From the IMG/VR virus record IMGVR_UViG_3300044825_002669, positions 36,591-100,590 of that record: DNA of 64,000 nt; one strand, written 5' to 3'. Both the position numbers and the translations under genes were made by a program. The notes under the pieces are model-generated. The model searched no databases. It was not told the origin of the DNA and was given only the letters and a program-made list of their open reading frames with translations. Numbering within the stretch: position 1 is the stretch's first letter; every line of letters begins with the position of its first letter. The DNA is from a virus. Below are positions 52,379-57,657 of this stretch, one piece after another.

Positions 52379-52491
52379 CCCAGCGACACCGTTGGTAACG
52401 GTCTTGCAGTGGTGGTGCCACGCGATCCAGAAGGAGATTAATCTCTGAGGTAGGCGTATCAAAACTTAAGGTTCGAATCCTTATGCTGGGA
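52379..52491 (+). tRNA. tRNA-like element without a normal anticodon arm
   Basis: Acceptor CCCAGCG/TGCTGGG, extended outward to a 9-bp stem AGTCCCAGC/GCTGGGACT (52376-52384 and 52485-52493), a D-arm ACCG/CGGT with loop TTGGTAA, and a canonical T-arm TAAGG-TTCGAAT-CCTTA. Between D- and T-arms are about 65 bases that form GTGG/CCAC and GAGA/TCTC stems but no 5-7-5 anticodon arm. It may be a tRNA with an insertion or intron, or a tRNA-mimic RNA. Confidence 0.4.
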
Positions 52492-52514
52492 CTAATAAAT
52501 GATTTTATTAACAC

Positions 52515-52547
52515 TTGACAATTAAACTTAAATAGTTTATAATTGTC
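52515..52547 (+). promoter_or_regulatory. tRNA promoter with dyad, copy 3
   Basis: TTGACA, 17 bases, TATAAT (52538-52543), dyad GACAAT (52517-52522) and ATTGTC (52542-52547). Confidence 0.8.
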
Positions 52548-52553
52548 TCATAA

Positions 52554-52624
52554 GCGGGTATAGTTTAGGGGTAAAATGCCATCCTTCCAAGTTGGAGTCA
52601 CCGGTTCGATTCCGGTTACCCGCT
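52554..52624 (+). tRNA. tRNA-Gly (TCC)
   Basis: 71 bases. Acceptor GCGGGTA/TACCCGC, anticodon loop CTTCCAA on CCATC/GTTGG (one T-T mismatch), T-arm CCGG-TTCGATT-CCGG. Confidence 0.87.
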
Positions 52625-52626
52625 CT

Positions 52627-52640
52627 GAACCTTCGGGTTC
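52627..52640 (+). terminator. short stem after tRNA-Gly
   Basis: GAACC-TTCG-GGTTC, followed by the late box rather than a T run; may act in processing or termination. Confidence 0.45.
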
Positions 52641-52673
52641 TATAAATAATGGTAGAACAATAAAACTTCTACC
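52641..52673 (+). promoter_or_regulatory. late promoter plus start-masking hairpin before the HNH gene
   Basis: TATAAATA (52641-52648) is followed by GGTAGAA (52651-52657) and its perfect complement TTCTACC (52667-52673), ending 2 bases before ATG 52676. A late start near 52654 would remove most of the 5' arm. Third case of the arrangement at 44481 and 47542. Confidence 0.7.
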
Positions 52674-52675
52674 AA

Positions 52676-52978
52676 ATGCCAAAAGAAACTAGAACTTATG
52701 CTGATCGTAGAGAAGCAAACAAAGCAAGCGTTATTAAACGACGCAAGCAAAACAAACTTCTTTTGGTAGAATATAAAGGTGGCAAGTGTGAAAGATGTGG
52801 ATATGATAAGTGCGTCTCTGCCTTAGAATTTCATCATCTCGACCCCACTACCAAGGAAACTAAAAACCTTGGGACCACCGCTGCCATCGAAAAACAGAAG
52901 GCAGAAGCAGATAAATGTATTCTTGTATGTGCTAACTGCCATCGAGAAATACATTACGAACAATATAATGGGGTGTAG
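52676..52978 (+). CDS. HNH homing endonuclease
   Basis: 100 residues. Zinc knuckle pairs CERC (38-41) and CANCH (85-89), with HH (53-54) and His93 forming the HNH beta-beta-alpha metal site; a basic N-terminus (RREANKASVIKRRKQNK) binds DNA. Its last 10 bases are the first bases of tRNA-Asn, so the gene sits tightly against the tRNA. Confidence 0.85.
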   Translation: MPKETRTYADRREANKASVIKRRKQNKLLLVEYKGGKCERCGYDKCVSALEFHHLDPTTKETKNLGTTAAIEKQKAEADKCILVCANCHREIHYEQYNGV

Positions 52979-53041
52979 CTCAGCGGTAGTAGCGGGATGC
53001 TGTTAACATCTAGGTCGCAGGTTCGATCCCTGCCGCCCCAG
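52969..53041 (+). tRNA. tRNA-Asn (GTT)
   Basis: 73 bases. Acceptor TGGGGTG/CGCCCCA, anticodon stem GGATG/CATCT with loop CTGTTAA, T-arm GCAGG-TTCGATC-CCTGC. Overlaps the HNH stop. Confidence 0.9.
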
Positions 53042-53249
53042 TTGGAAGGTCTGGAAATGTCTGATTCTATCATAAGAGTCGGGATCATCATATCCGACTC
53101 ACGAAATCCTAAGTTTTCTTAGGTCGGGGACTTGATCACCCCTGCTCGTATTGTAGGTGCCAAAACCTCTCCCCAGGTCGATGTTTAAACTGGTGCTTGG
53201 GTGAATGTCAAGAGTGGGGACATAGGTAAAGTTTCCAACACCTACCACA
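53042..53249 (+). ncRNA. non-coding stretch with several hairpins
   Basis: No ORF. It contains GAGTCGG/CCGACTC, CCTAAG-TTTT-CTTAGG, GGGG/CCCC and a long-range pair GTAGGTG/CACCTAC (near 53152 and 53239). T4 has two stable RNAs of unknown role in its tRNA cluster, so a stable RNA is possible here. Confidence 0.4.
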
Positions 53250-53322
53250 ACCTCTGGTAGTCTATTGGTAAGGACGGGTGGACAACACACATGGAAACTA
53301 GGTTCGATTCCTAGACAGAGGC
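53250..53322 (+). tRNA. degenerate tRNA or tRNA-like element
   Basis: Acceptor CCTCTG/CAGAGG, D-arm GTCT/GGAC with TTGGTAA, and a perfect T-arm CTAGG-TTCGATT-CCTAG. The 22 bases between the D- and T-arms have normal length but give only a weak stem and no U33 before any anticodon. Probably a tRNA-derived RNA or a decayed tRNA. Confidence 0.4.
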
Positions 53323-53336
53323 TTAAGTATTTTTAT

Positions 53337-53363
53337 AACTCACCTTGTAAAAGGTGAGTTTTT
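53337..53363 (+). terminator. terminator after the tRNA-like element
   Basis: AACTCACCTT-GTAA-AAGGTGAGTT with TTT following. Confidence 0.85.
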
Positions 53364-53367
53364 CTTG

Positions 53368-53375
53368 TATAAATA
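53368..53375 (+). promoter_or_regulatory. late promoter box
   Basis: Exact TATAAATA 31 bases before ATG 53406. Confidence 0.65.
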
Positions 53376-53405
53376 ATAAGATCTAAAAATACATCATGAG
53401 AAAAA

Positions 53406-53657
53406 ATGTTAAAGATAAGATGCAAAGAGTGCAATACTGAAGTTTCTGCACATCCTGGACAATCCAAATCATGTGGATGTCCAAATATGGCTACAATCAA
53501 GGGAGATAAAATATCTGCACTAGATTTGTCTAAGATAGTTATGTTGAATTCTTATGTACAAAAGGAATCCAACAGAGTTTTAACTAACGAAGATATTATG
53601 TGGCAAGAGGCAAGACGCCAAAGAAAAGTTCGTAAATTGGATTTTGAAGTTCGTTAA
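53406..53657 (+). CDS. small zinc-ribbon-like protein
   Basis: 83 residues. MLKIRCKECNTEVSAHPGQS with CGCPN gives a four-Cys cluster (CxxC...CxC) that could bind zinc; the rest is helical and basic (WQEARRQRKVRKLDFEVR). I recall similar proteins in cyanophages, with unknown function. Late box upstream; tRNA-Ser follows 8 bases after the stop. Confidence 0.6.
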   Translation: MLKIRCKECNTEVSAHPGQSKSCGCPNMATIKGDKISALDLSKIVMLNSYVQKESNRVLTNEDIMWQEARRQRKVRKLDFEVR

Positions 53658-53665
53658 TAGAGTAA

Positions 53666-53747
53666 AGAGGATAGCACTAATGGTTAGTAACACGCCTTGA
53701 AAGCGTGGCCAGGTTCACGCCTGATGGTTCGATTCCATTATTCTCTG
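53666..53747 (+). tRNA. tRNA-Ser (TGA)
   Basis: 82 bases, class II. Acceptor AGAGGAT/ATTCTCT (one G-U), anticodon stem CACGC/GCGTG with loop CTTGAAA, variable arm CCAGG/CCTG, T-arm GATGG-TTCGATT-CCATT. Confidence 0.87.
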
Positions 53748-53750
53748 TTA

Positions 53751-53757
53751 ATAAATA
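53751..53757 (+). promoter_or_regulatory. candidate late promoter box
   Basis: ATAAATA 12 bases before ATG 53770. Confidence 0.5.
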
Positions 53758-53769
53758 GCTAAAAAACTC

Positions 53770-54141
53770 ATGAGATTTAAAGAGTTTCTTGCTGAATCAA
53801 AAAAGGTTCAAGTTAAAGATTTTATGCATTTTGTAAAAGATGAACTTGGATTGCCATCATTACCAAAAGTAATTATAATAGATGACCCACAGTTTTCTAT
53901 TGACAATAAGACATTTGGTTGTTTTAATTTAGGTAGTGATGAAATTAAAGTTCAAATAGCACAGAGACATCCATTGGATGTGTACAGAACACTTGCACAT
54001 GAACTTGTTCATTATCACCAAAAACAAAGTGGTAAAGAAATGAGTGGTGAAGATGGATCTGAGTGTGAAAATGAAGCTAATTCTTTAGCAGGAGTTCTGT
54101 TAAGAAAGTACACAAAAGGTATCAAAAATCACGGTTATTGA
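53770..54141 (+). CDS. HExxH protein with capsid-targeting peptide
   Basis: 123 residues. N-terminus MRFKEFLAESKK resembles the T4 capsid-targeting peptide with LAE/Ser as gp21 site. The body is a small zinc metallopeptidase-like domain: LAHELVHYHQKQSG (His77, Glu78, His81) and a downstream Glu-rich helix SECENEANSLAGVLLRK (Glu100 or Glu102 as third ligand). If packaged, it would be delivered into the host with DNA. Protease activity and targets are unproven. Confidence 0.65.
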   Translation: MRFKEFLAESKKVQVKDFMHFVKDELGLPSLPKVIIIDDPQFSIDNKTFGCFNLGSDEIKVQIAQRHPLDVYRTLAHELVHYHQKQSGKEMSGEDGSECENEANSLAGVLLRKYTKGIKNHGY

Positions 54142-54170
54142 TTGATTTGTTTTTGTATCAAGACAAATAG

Positions 54171-54198
54171 TTGACATTAAGAAGTTACTAGTTATAAT
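54171..54198 (+). promoter_or_regulatory. sigma70 promoter of the gnd operon
   Basis: TTGACA, 16 bases, TATAAT (54193-54198). The first ORF of the six-gene chain starts at 54223. Confidence 0.75.
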
Positions 54199-54222
54199 TA
54201 CTTATTATGTGCCACTGTTTCA

Positions 54223-54372
54223 ATGGATAGTAGAACATTTGAAAACTGGGTTAAAATAAAAAATACATTTGAACAGTCTGGTAATACAGATAATATGTTT
54301 TATAAAAGAGCATGTGAAATTGTAAAAACTGGTAAGGATCCCTTAGCGAAATTTCTTGGAGATGAAAAATGA
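54223..54372 (+). CDS. microprotein 1 of the gnd operon
   Basis: 49 residues (MDSRTFENWVKIKNTFEQSG, then NMFYKRACEIVKTG), helical and basic. First gene after the promoter; overlaps the next by 4 bases. Unknown function. Confidence 0.55.
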   Translation: MDSRTFENWVKIKNTFEQSGNTDNMFYKRACEIVKTGKDPLAKFLGDEK

Positions 54373-54572
54373 TGGAACCTCCCGACGAATTTATTACTCG
54401 TTCAGAAGTTCAGGAGATGATTGATGCTGCTATACGAAGACACAACCGTAATGCTTCTATCATTAGCATGTGCGTCGGTTGGGTGGTTCTTGCTCTATTT
54501 GCTGAGGGATTACTAAGACTTATTGGTGTTATTCCACCTTTATTTCCATGGTTTAATATTTCTTTAATCTAA
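54369..54572 (+). CDS. membrane microprotein 2 of the gnd operon
   Basis: 67 residues. An acidic/helical N-terminus (PPDEFITRSEVQEMIDAAIR) and one membrane helix (about 32-52, ISMCVGWVVLALFAEGLLRL). ATGA and TAATG overlaps on either side. Similar short tail-anchored proteins occur in cyanophages; function unknown. Confidence 0.6.
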   Translation: MMEPPDEFITRSEVQEMIDAAIRRHNRNASIISMCVGWVVLALFAEGLLRLIGVIPPLFPWFNISLI

Positions 54573-54685
54573 TGATAACAATTACAGAAAAAGATTTAAA
54601 ACAACTACAAGAAATAATTTTAAGACAAAAAATGGAAGAACTTTTCGAAGAACCGTCATCTTATGAGGATGAAGAATATGAATAG
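54572..54685 (+). CDS. microprotein 3 of the gnd operon
   Basis: 37 residues, MITITEKDLKQLQEIILRQK followed by an acidic end FEEPSSYEDEEYE. Starts in the TAATG of the previous stop. Overlap on both sides argues for a real gene. Confidence 0.45.
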   Translation: MITITEKDLKQLQEIILRQKMEELFEEPSSYEDEEYE

Positions 54686-54764
54686 TTTAATATTAAATAC
54701 TATAATAATATTTGGACTTGTTGGAATATTTCTTTATTGGGGACTCAATAGTGCGTATCAATAA
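54678..54764 (+). CDS. membrane microprotein 4 of the gnd operon
   Basis: 28 residues, one membrane helix (LILNTIIIFGLVGIFLYWGL). Size and build recall single-helix photosystem or cytochrome subunits but no specific family can be named. Confidence 0.4.
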   Translation: MNSLILNTIIIFGLVGIFLYWGLNSAYQ

Positions 54765-54970
54765 TGAAAAAAGAACACGAATGCTGGAATTTTGTAATGT
54801 CATCATTTGCTAGGTTGTATGGGGTTAAGAAAGTTATAAGTGAAGAAAAGTTTCATGAGATTGCACTTCAGTGGTGTGATGATCATGATTATGTTTGCGA
54901 TATTCACTTGGATAGTTTGGCTAAAGTTGATACATACTTCAGGAAAATTTACGAGGATTGGGAAAAATGA
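54764..54970 (+). CDS. small hypothetical protein of the gnd operon
   Basis: 68 residues, Cys/His/Asp-containing (MKKEHECWNFVMSSFARLYG, ALQWCDDHDYVCDIHLDSLA). TAATG overlap with the previous gene and ATGA overlap with gnd. Unknown function. Confidence 0.55.
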   Translation: MKKEHECWNFVMSSFARLYGVKKVISEEKFHEIALQWCDDHDYVCDIHLDSLAKVDTYFRKIYEDWEK

Positions 54971-55989
54971 GAGTAGGATTGATTGGACTGGGACGAATGG
55001 GCGAAGGAATGTCTCGTCGTATGATGAAAGCAGGAATAGAAGTTTGGGGGTATCGTAGAAACTATGAAAAAGCAAACAAAGCGTATGAAAACGGATATGT
55101 TAATGGTATTACAACTTCTATACAAAGCCTTGTTCAAGTAGTTAAAGGAAATAATAAACCAGGCATTTTTCAAATGGTTGTGCCGGCAGAAACAGTAGAG
55201 GAAACGATTAATGAGTTACTACGATATTGTAGTGAAGGAGATATTATTATTGATCATGGCAATAGCAATTTTAAAGACAGTCGGAAGAGAGCAGAACGTC
55301 TGGCAAAAGTTGGTATCGAATATATTGATTGTGGCACTAGCGGTGGTGTTTATGGTTTGGATCGTGGATACTGTCTTATGGTTGGAGGTGGAAATACTGC
55401 AGTCGCCACTTGTGCGAGCATTTTTGATGCCCTCGCTCCAGGAATCAATGCTGCCCCAAGGACTCAATTTAACTCGGATGTAACATCTGCAGAGTTTGGT
55501 TGGTTACATTGTGGGGGTCCAGGTGCAGGACATTTTGTAAAGATGGTGCATAATGGTATTGAGTATGGCATTATGCAAGCATATGCAGAAGGATTTAACA
55601 TCATCAAGAACGCTAATGCAGGTGCTCAGTATGTCAGAGAAGGAGATGCAGAGGTTGCCCCTATGGCAGATCCAGAAAGTTACTGCTATGATATTGACGT
55701 TGCTGAGGTTGCTGAGTTATGGCGTCGCGGTAGCGTGGTTGGGTCTTGGTTACTTGACCTTACTGCTGATGTGCTACGCAGGGATGGTAGCCTTAAACAG
55801 TTCTCTGGAGGTGTATCCGACAGCGGTGAGGGTCGTTGGACTGTTTCTGCCGCTGTGGACTTGGGGGTTCCCGCTCCTGTCATTACTACTGCACTATTTG
55901 AAAGATTTAACTCACGCAATCTCGGATCGTTCGGAGCAAAGATTCTAAATGGTATGAGATATATGTTTGGCGGTCATCATGTAAGATAA
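54967..55989 (+). CDS. gnd: 6-phosphogluconate dehydrogenase
   Basis: 340 residues from ATG 54967. Rossmann start MRVGLIGLGRMGEGMSRRMM, substrate loop DCGTSGGVYGLDRGYCLMVG and the catalytic GGPGAGHFVKMVHNGIEYGI (Lys and Asn-Gly-Ile-Glu). The length fits the short decarboxylating form. In cyanophages gnd diverts carbon through the pentose phosphate pathway to NADPH and ribose for nucleotide synthesis. Codon use is less AT-biased than in neighbours, suggesting acquisition from a host. Confidence 0.93.
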   Translation: MRVGLIGLGRMGEGMSRRMMKAGIEVWGYRRNYEKANKAYENGYVNGITTSIQSLVQVVKGNNKPGIFQMVVPAETVEETINELLRYCSEGDIIIDHGNSNFKDSRKRAERLAKVGIEYIDCGTSGGVYGLDRGYCLMVGGGNTAVATCASIFDALAPGINAAPRTQFNSDVTSAEFGWLHCGGPGAGHFVKMVHNGIEYGIMQAYAEGFNIIKNANAGAQYVREGDAEVAPMADPESYCYDIDVAEVAELWRRGSVVGSWLLDLTADVLRRDGSLKQFSGGVSDSGEGRWTVSAAVDLGVPAPVITTALFERFNSRNLGSFGAKILNGMRYMFGGHHVR

Positions 55990-56006
55990 ACATAGGAATT
56001 AATAAA

Positions 56007-56120
56007 ATGTTTCATTTAGTGGAAACTCTTGCGGCAAGCCCATTTTTTCTTTTTCTTTGTGGGATGGGGTTGACAGTCGTTCCTTTTGCCGGTATAATGT
56101 ACATACATAATAAGAAATAA
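56007..56120 (+). CDS. 37-residue membrane microprotein
   Basis: ATG 56007, MFHLVETLAASPFFLFLCGM then TVVPFAGIMYIHNKK: one or two short membrane helices. The stop is directly before tRNA-Pro and the tRNA promoter lies inside the ORF, so it may be only promoter DNA that happens to be open. Confidence 0.35.
   Translation: MFHLVETLAASPFFLFLCGMGLTVVPFAGIMYIHNKK
56070..56098 (+). promoter_or_regulatory. sigma70 promoter for tRNA-Pro
   Basis: TTGACA, 17 bases, TATAAT (56093-56098), inside the 37-codon ORF. Confidence 0.8.
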
Positions 56121-56195
56121 CGGGATGTAGCTCAGCTTGGATAGAGTGTCGCTTTTGGGAAGCGAAAGTCGCAGATTCGAATTCTGTCATCCCGA
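56121..56195 (+). tRNA. tRNA-Pro (TGG)
   Basis: 75 bases. Acceptor CGGGATG/CATCCCG, anticodon stem TCGCT/AGCGA with loop TTTGGGA, T-loop TTCGAAT. Confidence 0.92.
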
Positions 56196-56219
56196 CTCAT
56201 ATAACCTCACTTCATAAAA

Positions 56220-56438
56220 ATGAAAGAACTAGATCAATTACAATCATATACTGTGCAGCAATTCCAAGATGAATTTGATACTCTTATGGAGAGAGTAGAA
56301 AATGGTGAATCTTTTATTATAAAAGATGGTAAAAACAGTGCCGTCATAGTTCCATATAATGAAACTATACTAATGTCTGTAGACTCAATTCATGATGATA
56401 TTGTAAAAATTCACACAGACCATGAAGAAGCAAGTTGA
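56220..56438 (+). CDS. Phd/YefM antitoxin-like protein
   Basis: 72 residues. SYTVQQFQDEFDTLMERVEN followed by GESFIIKDGKNSAVIVPYNE is the N-terminal DNA-binding fold of Phd/YefM antitoxins. The C-terminal toxin-binding tail is short and acidic. No toxin gene lies next to it. It could silence a host toxin or act as a regulator. Confidence 0.65.
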   Translation: MKELDQLQSYTVQQFQDEFDTLMERVENGESFIIKDGKNSAVIVPYNETILMSVDSIHDDIVKIHTDHEEAS

Positions 56439-56444
56439 AATGAC

Positions 56445-56473
56445 TTGACAAACAAAACCTGATATGCTATATT
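56445..56473 (+). promoter_or_regulatory. sigma70 promoter for tRNA-Ile
   Basis: TTGACA, 17 bases, TATATT (56468-56473). Confidence 0.7.
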
Positions 56474-56483
56474 AGGTTATATT

Positions 56484-56557
56484 GGGAGCGTAGCTCAACT
56501 GGTCAGAGCACAGACCTTATAAGTCTGGGGTTCTGGGTTCAAGCCCCAGCGTTCCCA
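56484..56557 (+). tRNA. tRNA-Ile (TAT)
   Basis: 74 bases. Acceptor GGGAGCG/CGTTCCC, anticodon stem CAGAC/GTCTG with loop CTTATAA, T-arm CTGGG-TTCAAGC-CCCAG. It reads AUA, a codon abundant in this AT-rich genome. An AGACAG/CTGTCT stem follows (56559-56578). Confidence 0.9.
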
Positions 56558-56618
56558 TAGACAGTAAAAGCTGTCTTTCATTCACAATCAATTATAGTTA
56601 CTAGATCAATCAACTCAA

Positions 56619-56834
56619 ATGTCAATTACAGAAAAATTTAAAAAAGACATGCAAGCCATTCGTGGTGCAGCAAAAGGTGACTTTTATCTAGATGTAAAAA
56701 ACCCTAAACTTTACAAAAAACTTTTTAAATTTTATGAAAATCAAGGCATTGTTTTTTCCGGTGATCCATTAGATGATTATGAAATTCTAATGGAATATGT
56801 TGCACAAGATCTGGAAACTGTGGAAGCAGCTTAA
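56619..56834 (+). CDS. conserved small protein
   Basis: 71 residues: MSITEKFKKDMQAIRGAAKG, NPKLYKKLFKFYENQG and an acidic end. I recall it as a conserved cyanophage hypothetical. The tandem 29-bp repeat begins in its stop codon. Confidence 0.6.
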   Translation: MSITEKFKKDMQAIRGAAKGDFYLDVKNPKLYKKLFKFYENQGIVFSGDPLDDYEILMEYVAQDLETVEAA

Positions 56835-56899
56835 GTCACGGAGAGACTTTAAAAGTACTGGTCGGAGCATAGTCACGGAGAGACTTTAAAAGTACTGGT
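56834..56899 (+). repeat. 29-bp direct repeat, two copies
   Basis: Two identical 29-base units (56834-56862 and 56871-56899), each starting AGTCACGGAGAGACTTTAAA, separated by 8 bases. Each unit holds GGAG and a small dyad ACTTT-A-AAAGT. Confidence 0.9.
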
Positions 56900-56952
56900 G
56901 GAGTCAATTATGACCCTATTGTCACACACAAACACACATATGGAGATTAATT

Positions 56953-57165
56953 ATGTCCAAAACACCTTACGAACTTCGTTTTGAAATCTTTAAGCAAGCA
57001 TATAAGATGCTTAATGATAATTTCTGTGTTGAATATGATTATGTGCGAGAATGGAATGACAATTCCATGAATACTGTCAAGATGGATCTTCCAGAATTTC
57101 CAACTCTAAACCAAGTTCTTCAGCAAGCACAAGTGATTAATGACTTTGTTTCTGAAACGAAATAG
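56953..57165 (+). CDS. conserved small protein, MSKTPYE family
   Basis: 70 residues: MSKTPYELRFEIFKQAYKML, then FPTLNQVLQQAQVINDFV. A recurrent small protein of T4-like phages with unknown function. GGAG ribosome site upstream (56942-56945). Its stop codon TAG is the first strand of the RNA element that follows. Confidence 0.7.
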   Translation: MSKTPYELRFEIFKQAYKMLNDNFCVEYDYVREWNDNSMNTVKMDLPEFPTLNQVLQQAQVINDFVSETK

Positions 57166-57268
57166 GTTTCTTGCCATTCCTTAAAAAGGCAAGTGGTGCG
57201 GATGGAGATTACTCCCGCCTGGTTTCCAATTTCCAGTCAAAGAATTGGTGGCGTGCATGGCAGACCTA
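57163..57268 (+). ncRNA. multi-hairpin RNA element upstream of the sugar cassette
   Basis: Closing stem TAGGTT/GACCTA (57163-57168 with 57263-57268) encloses CTTGCC/GGCAAG (57170-57175, 57188-57193), GCG-GGAG/CTCC-CGC (57198-57218) and CCAATT/AATTGG (57226-57231, 57243-57248). CTGG/CCAG can form an extra pairing across the last loop. Directly followed by a terminator, it has the form of a riboswitch. The wcaG RNA motif of cyanophages occurs before such sugar genes, but identity is not verified. Confidence 0.55.
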
Positions 57269-57275
57269 AATTTAT

Positions 57276-57303
57276 AAGAGGAGTTGTTTGCTCCTCTTTT
57301 TTT
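57276..57303 (+). terminator. terminator between the RNA element and the sugar cassette
   Basis: AAGAGGAG and CTCCTCTT around TTGTTTG with six or more T. ATG of the next gene is 13 bases further. Confidence 0.88.
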
Positions 57304-57315
57304 ATATGATTTTAT

Positions 57316-57654
57316 ATGGAAAGAATTAATCGCCCTTGGGGCTGGTATGAAAATATACAGGAAGATACTGGATATAAAGTTAAAAGACTTTATGTTCAGC
57401 CAAATAAAAAAATATCTTTGCAATATCACATCCAGCGAAATGAACACTGGATTGTAGTGTCTGGTGACGGTAAGTTTGAACTAAATGAAATAGTTAAAGA
57501 TGTTTCAATAGGCGATTATATTTTTGTTCCAATGACAGCTAAACATCGTATAGTTGGGGGAAGTTGTGGTATAATGATAATTGAAATCCAACTAGGAAAA
57601 ATTTGTGATGAAGAAGATATTGTTAGACTTGAAGATGAGTATGGGAGAATTTAA
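57316..57654 (+). CDS. cupin of mannose-6-phosphate isomerase type II
   Basis: 112 residues, a single cupin: RPWGWYENIQEDTGYKVKRL, ISLQYHIQRNEHWIVVSGDG (metal His/Glu) and IFVPMTAKHRIVGG. It matches the isomerase domain usually fused to GDP-mannose pyrophosphorylase. It would supply mannose-6-phosphate or help make GDP-mannose for the next enzyme. Confidence 0.82.
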   Translation: MERINRPWGWYENIQEDTGYKVKRLYVQPNKKISLQYHIQRNEHWIVVSGDGKFELNEIVKDVSIGDYIFVPMTAKHRIVGGSCGIMIIEIQLGKICDEEDIVRLEDEYGRI

Positions 57655-57657
57655 GTC

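Noticed and set aside
53406-53657. Start at ATG 53396
   Set aside because: That frame ends after 14 codons; ATG 53406 opens the 83-codon frame with the Cys cluster.
54678-54764. Photosystem or cytochrome small subunit (psb/pet type)
   Set aside because: Only general single-helix build is shared; no family-specific residues were recognised.
56834-56899. CRISPR array
   Set aside because: Only two repeats with an 8-base spacer and no cas genes.
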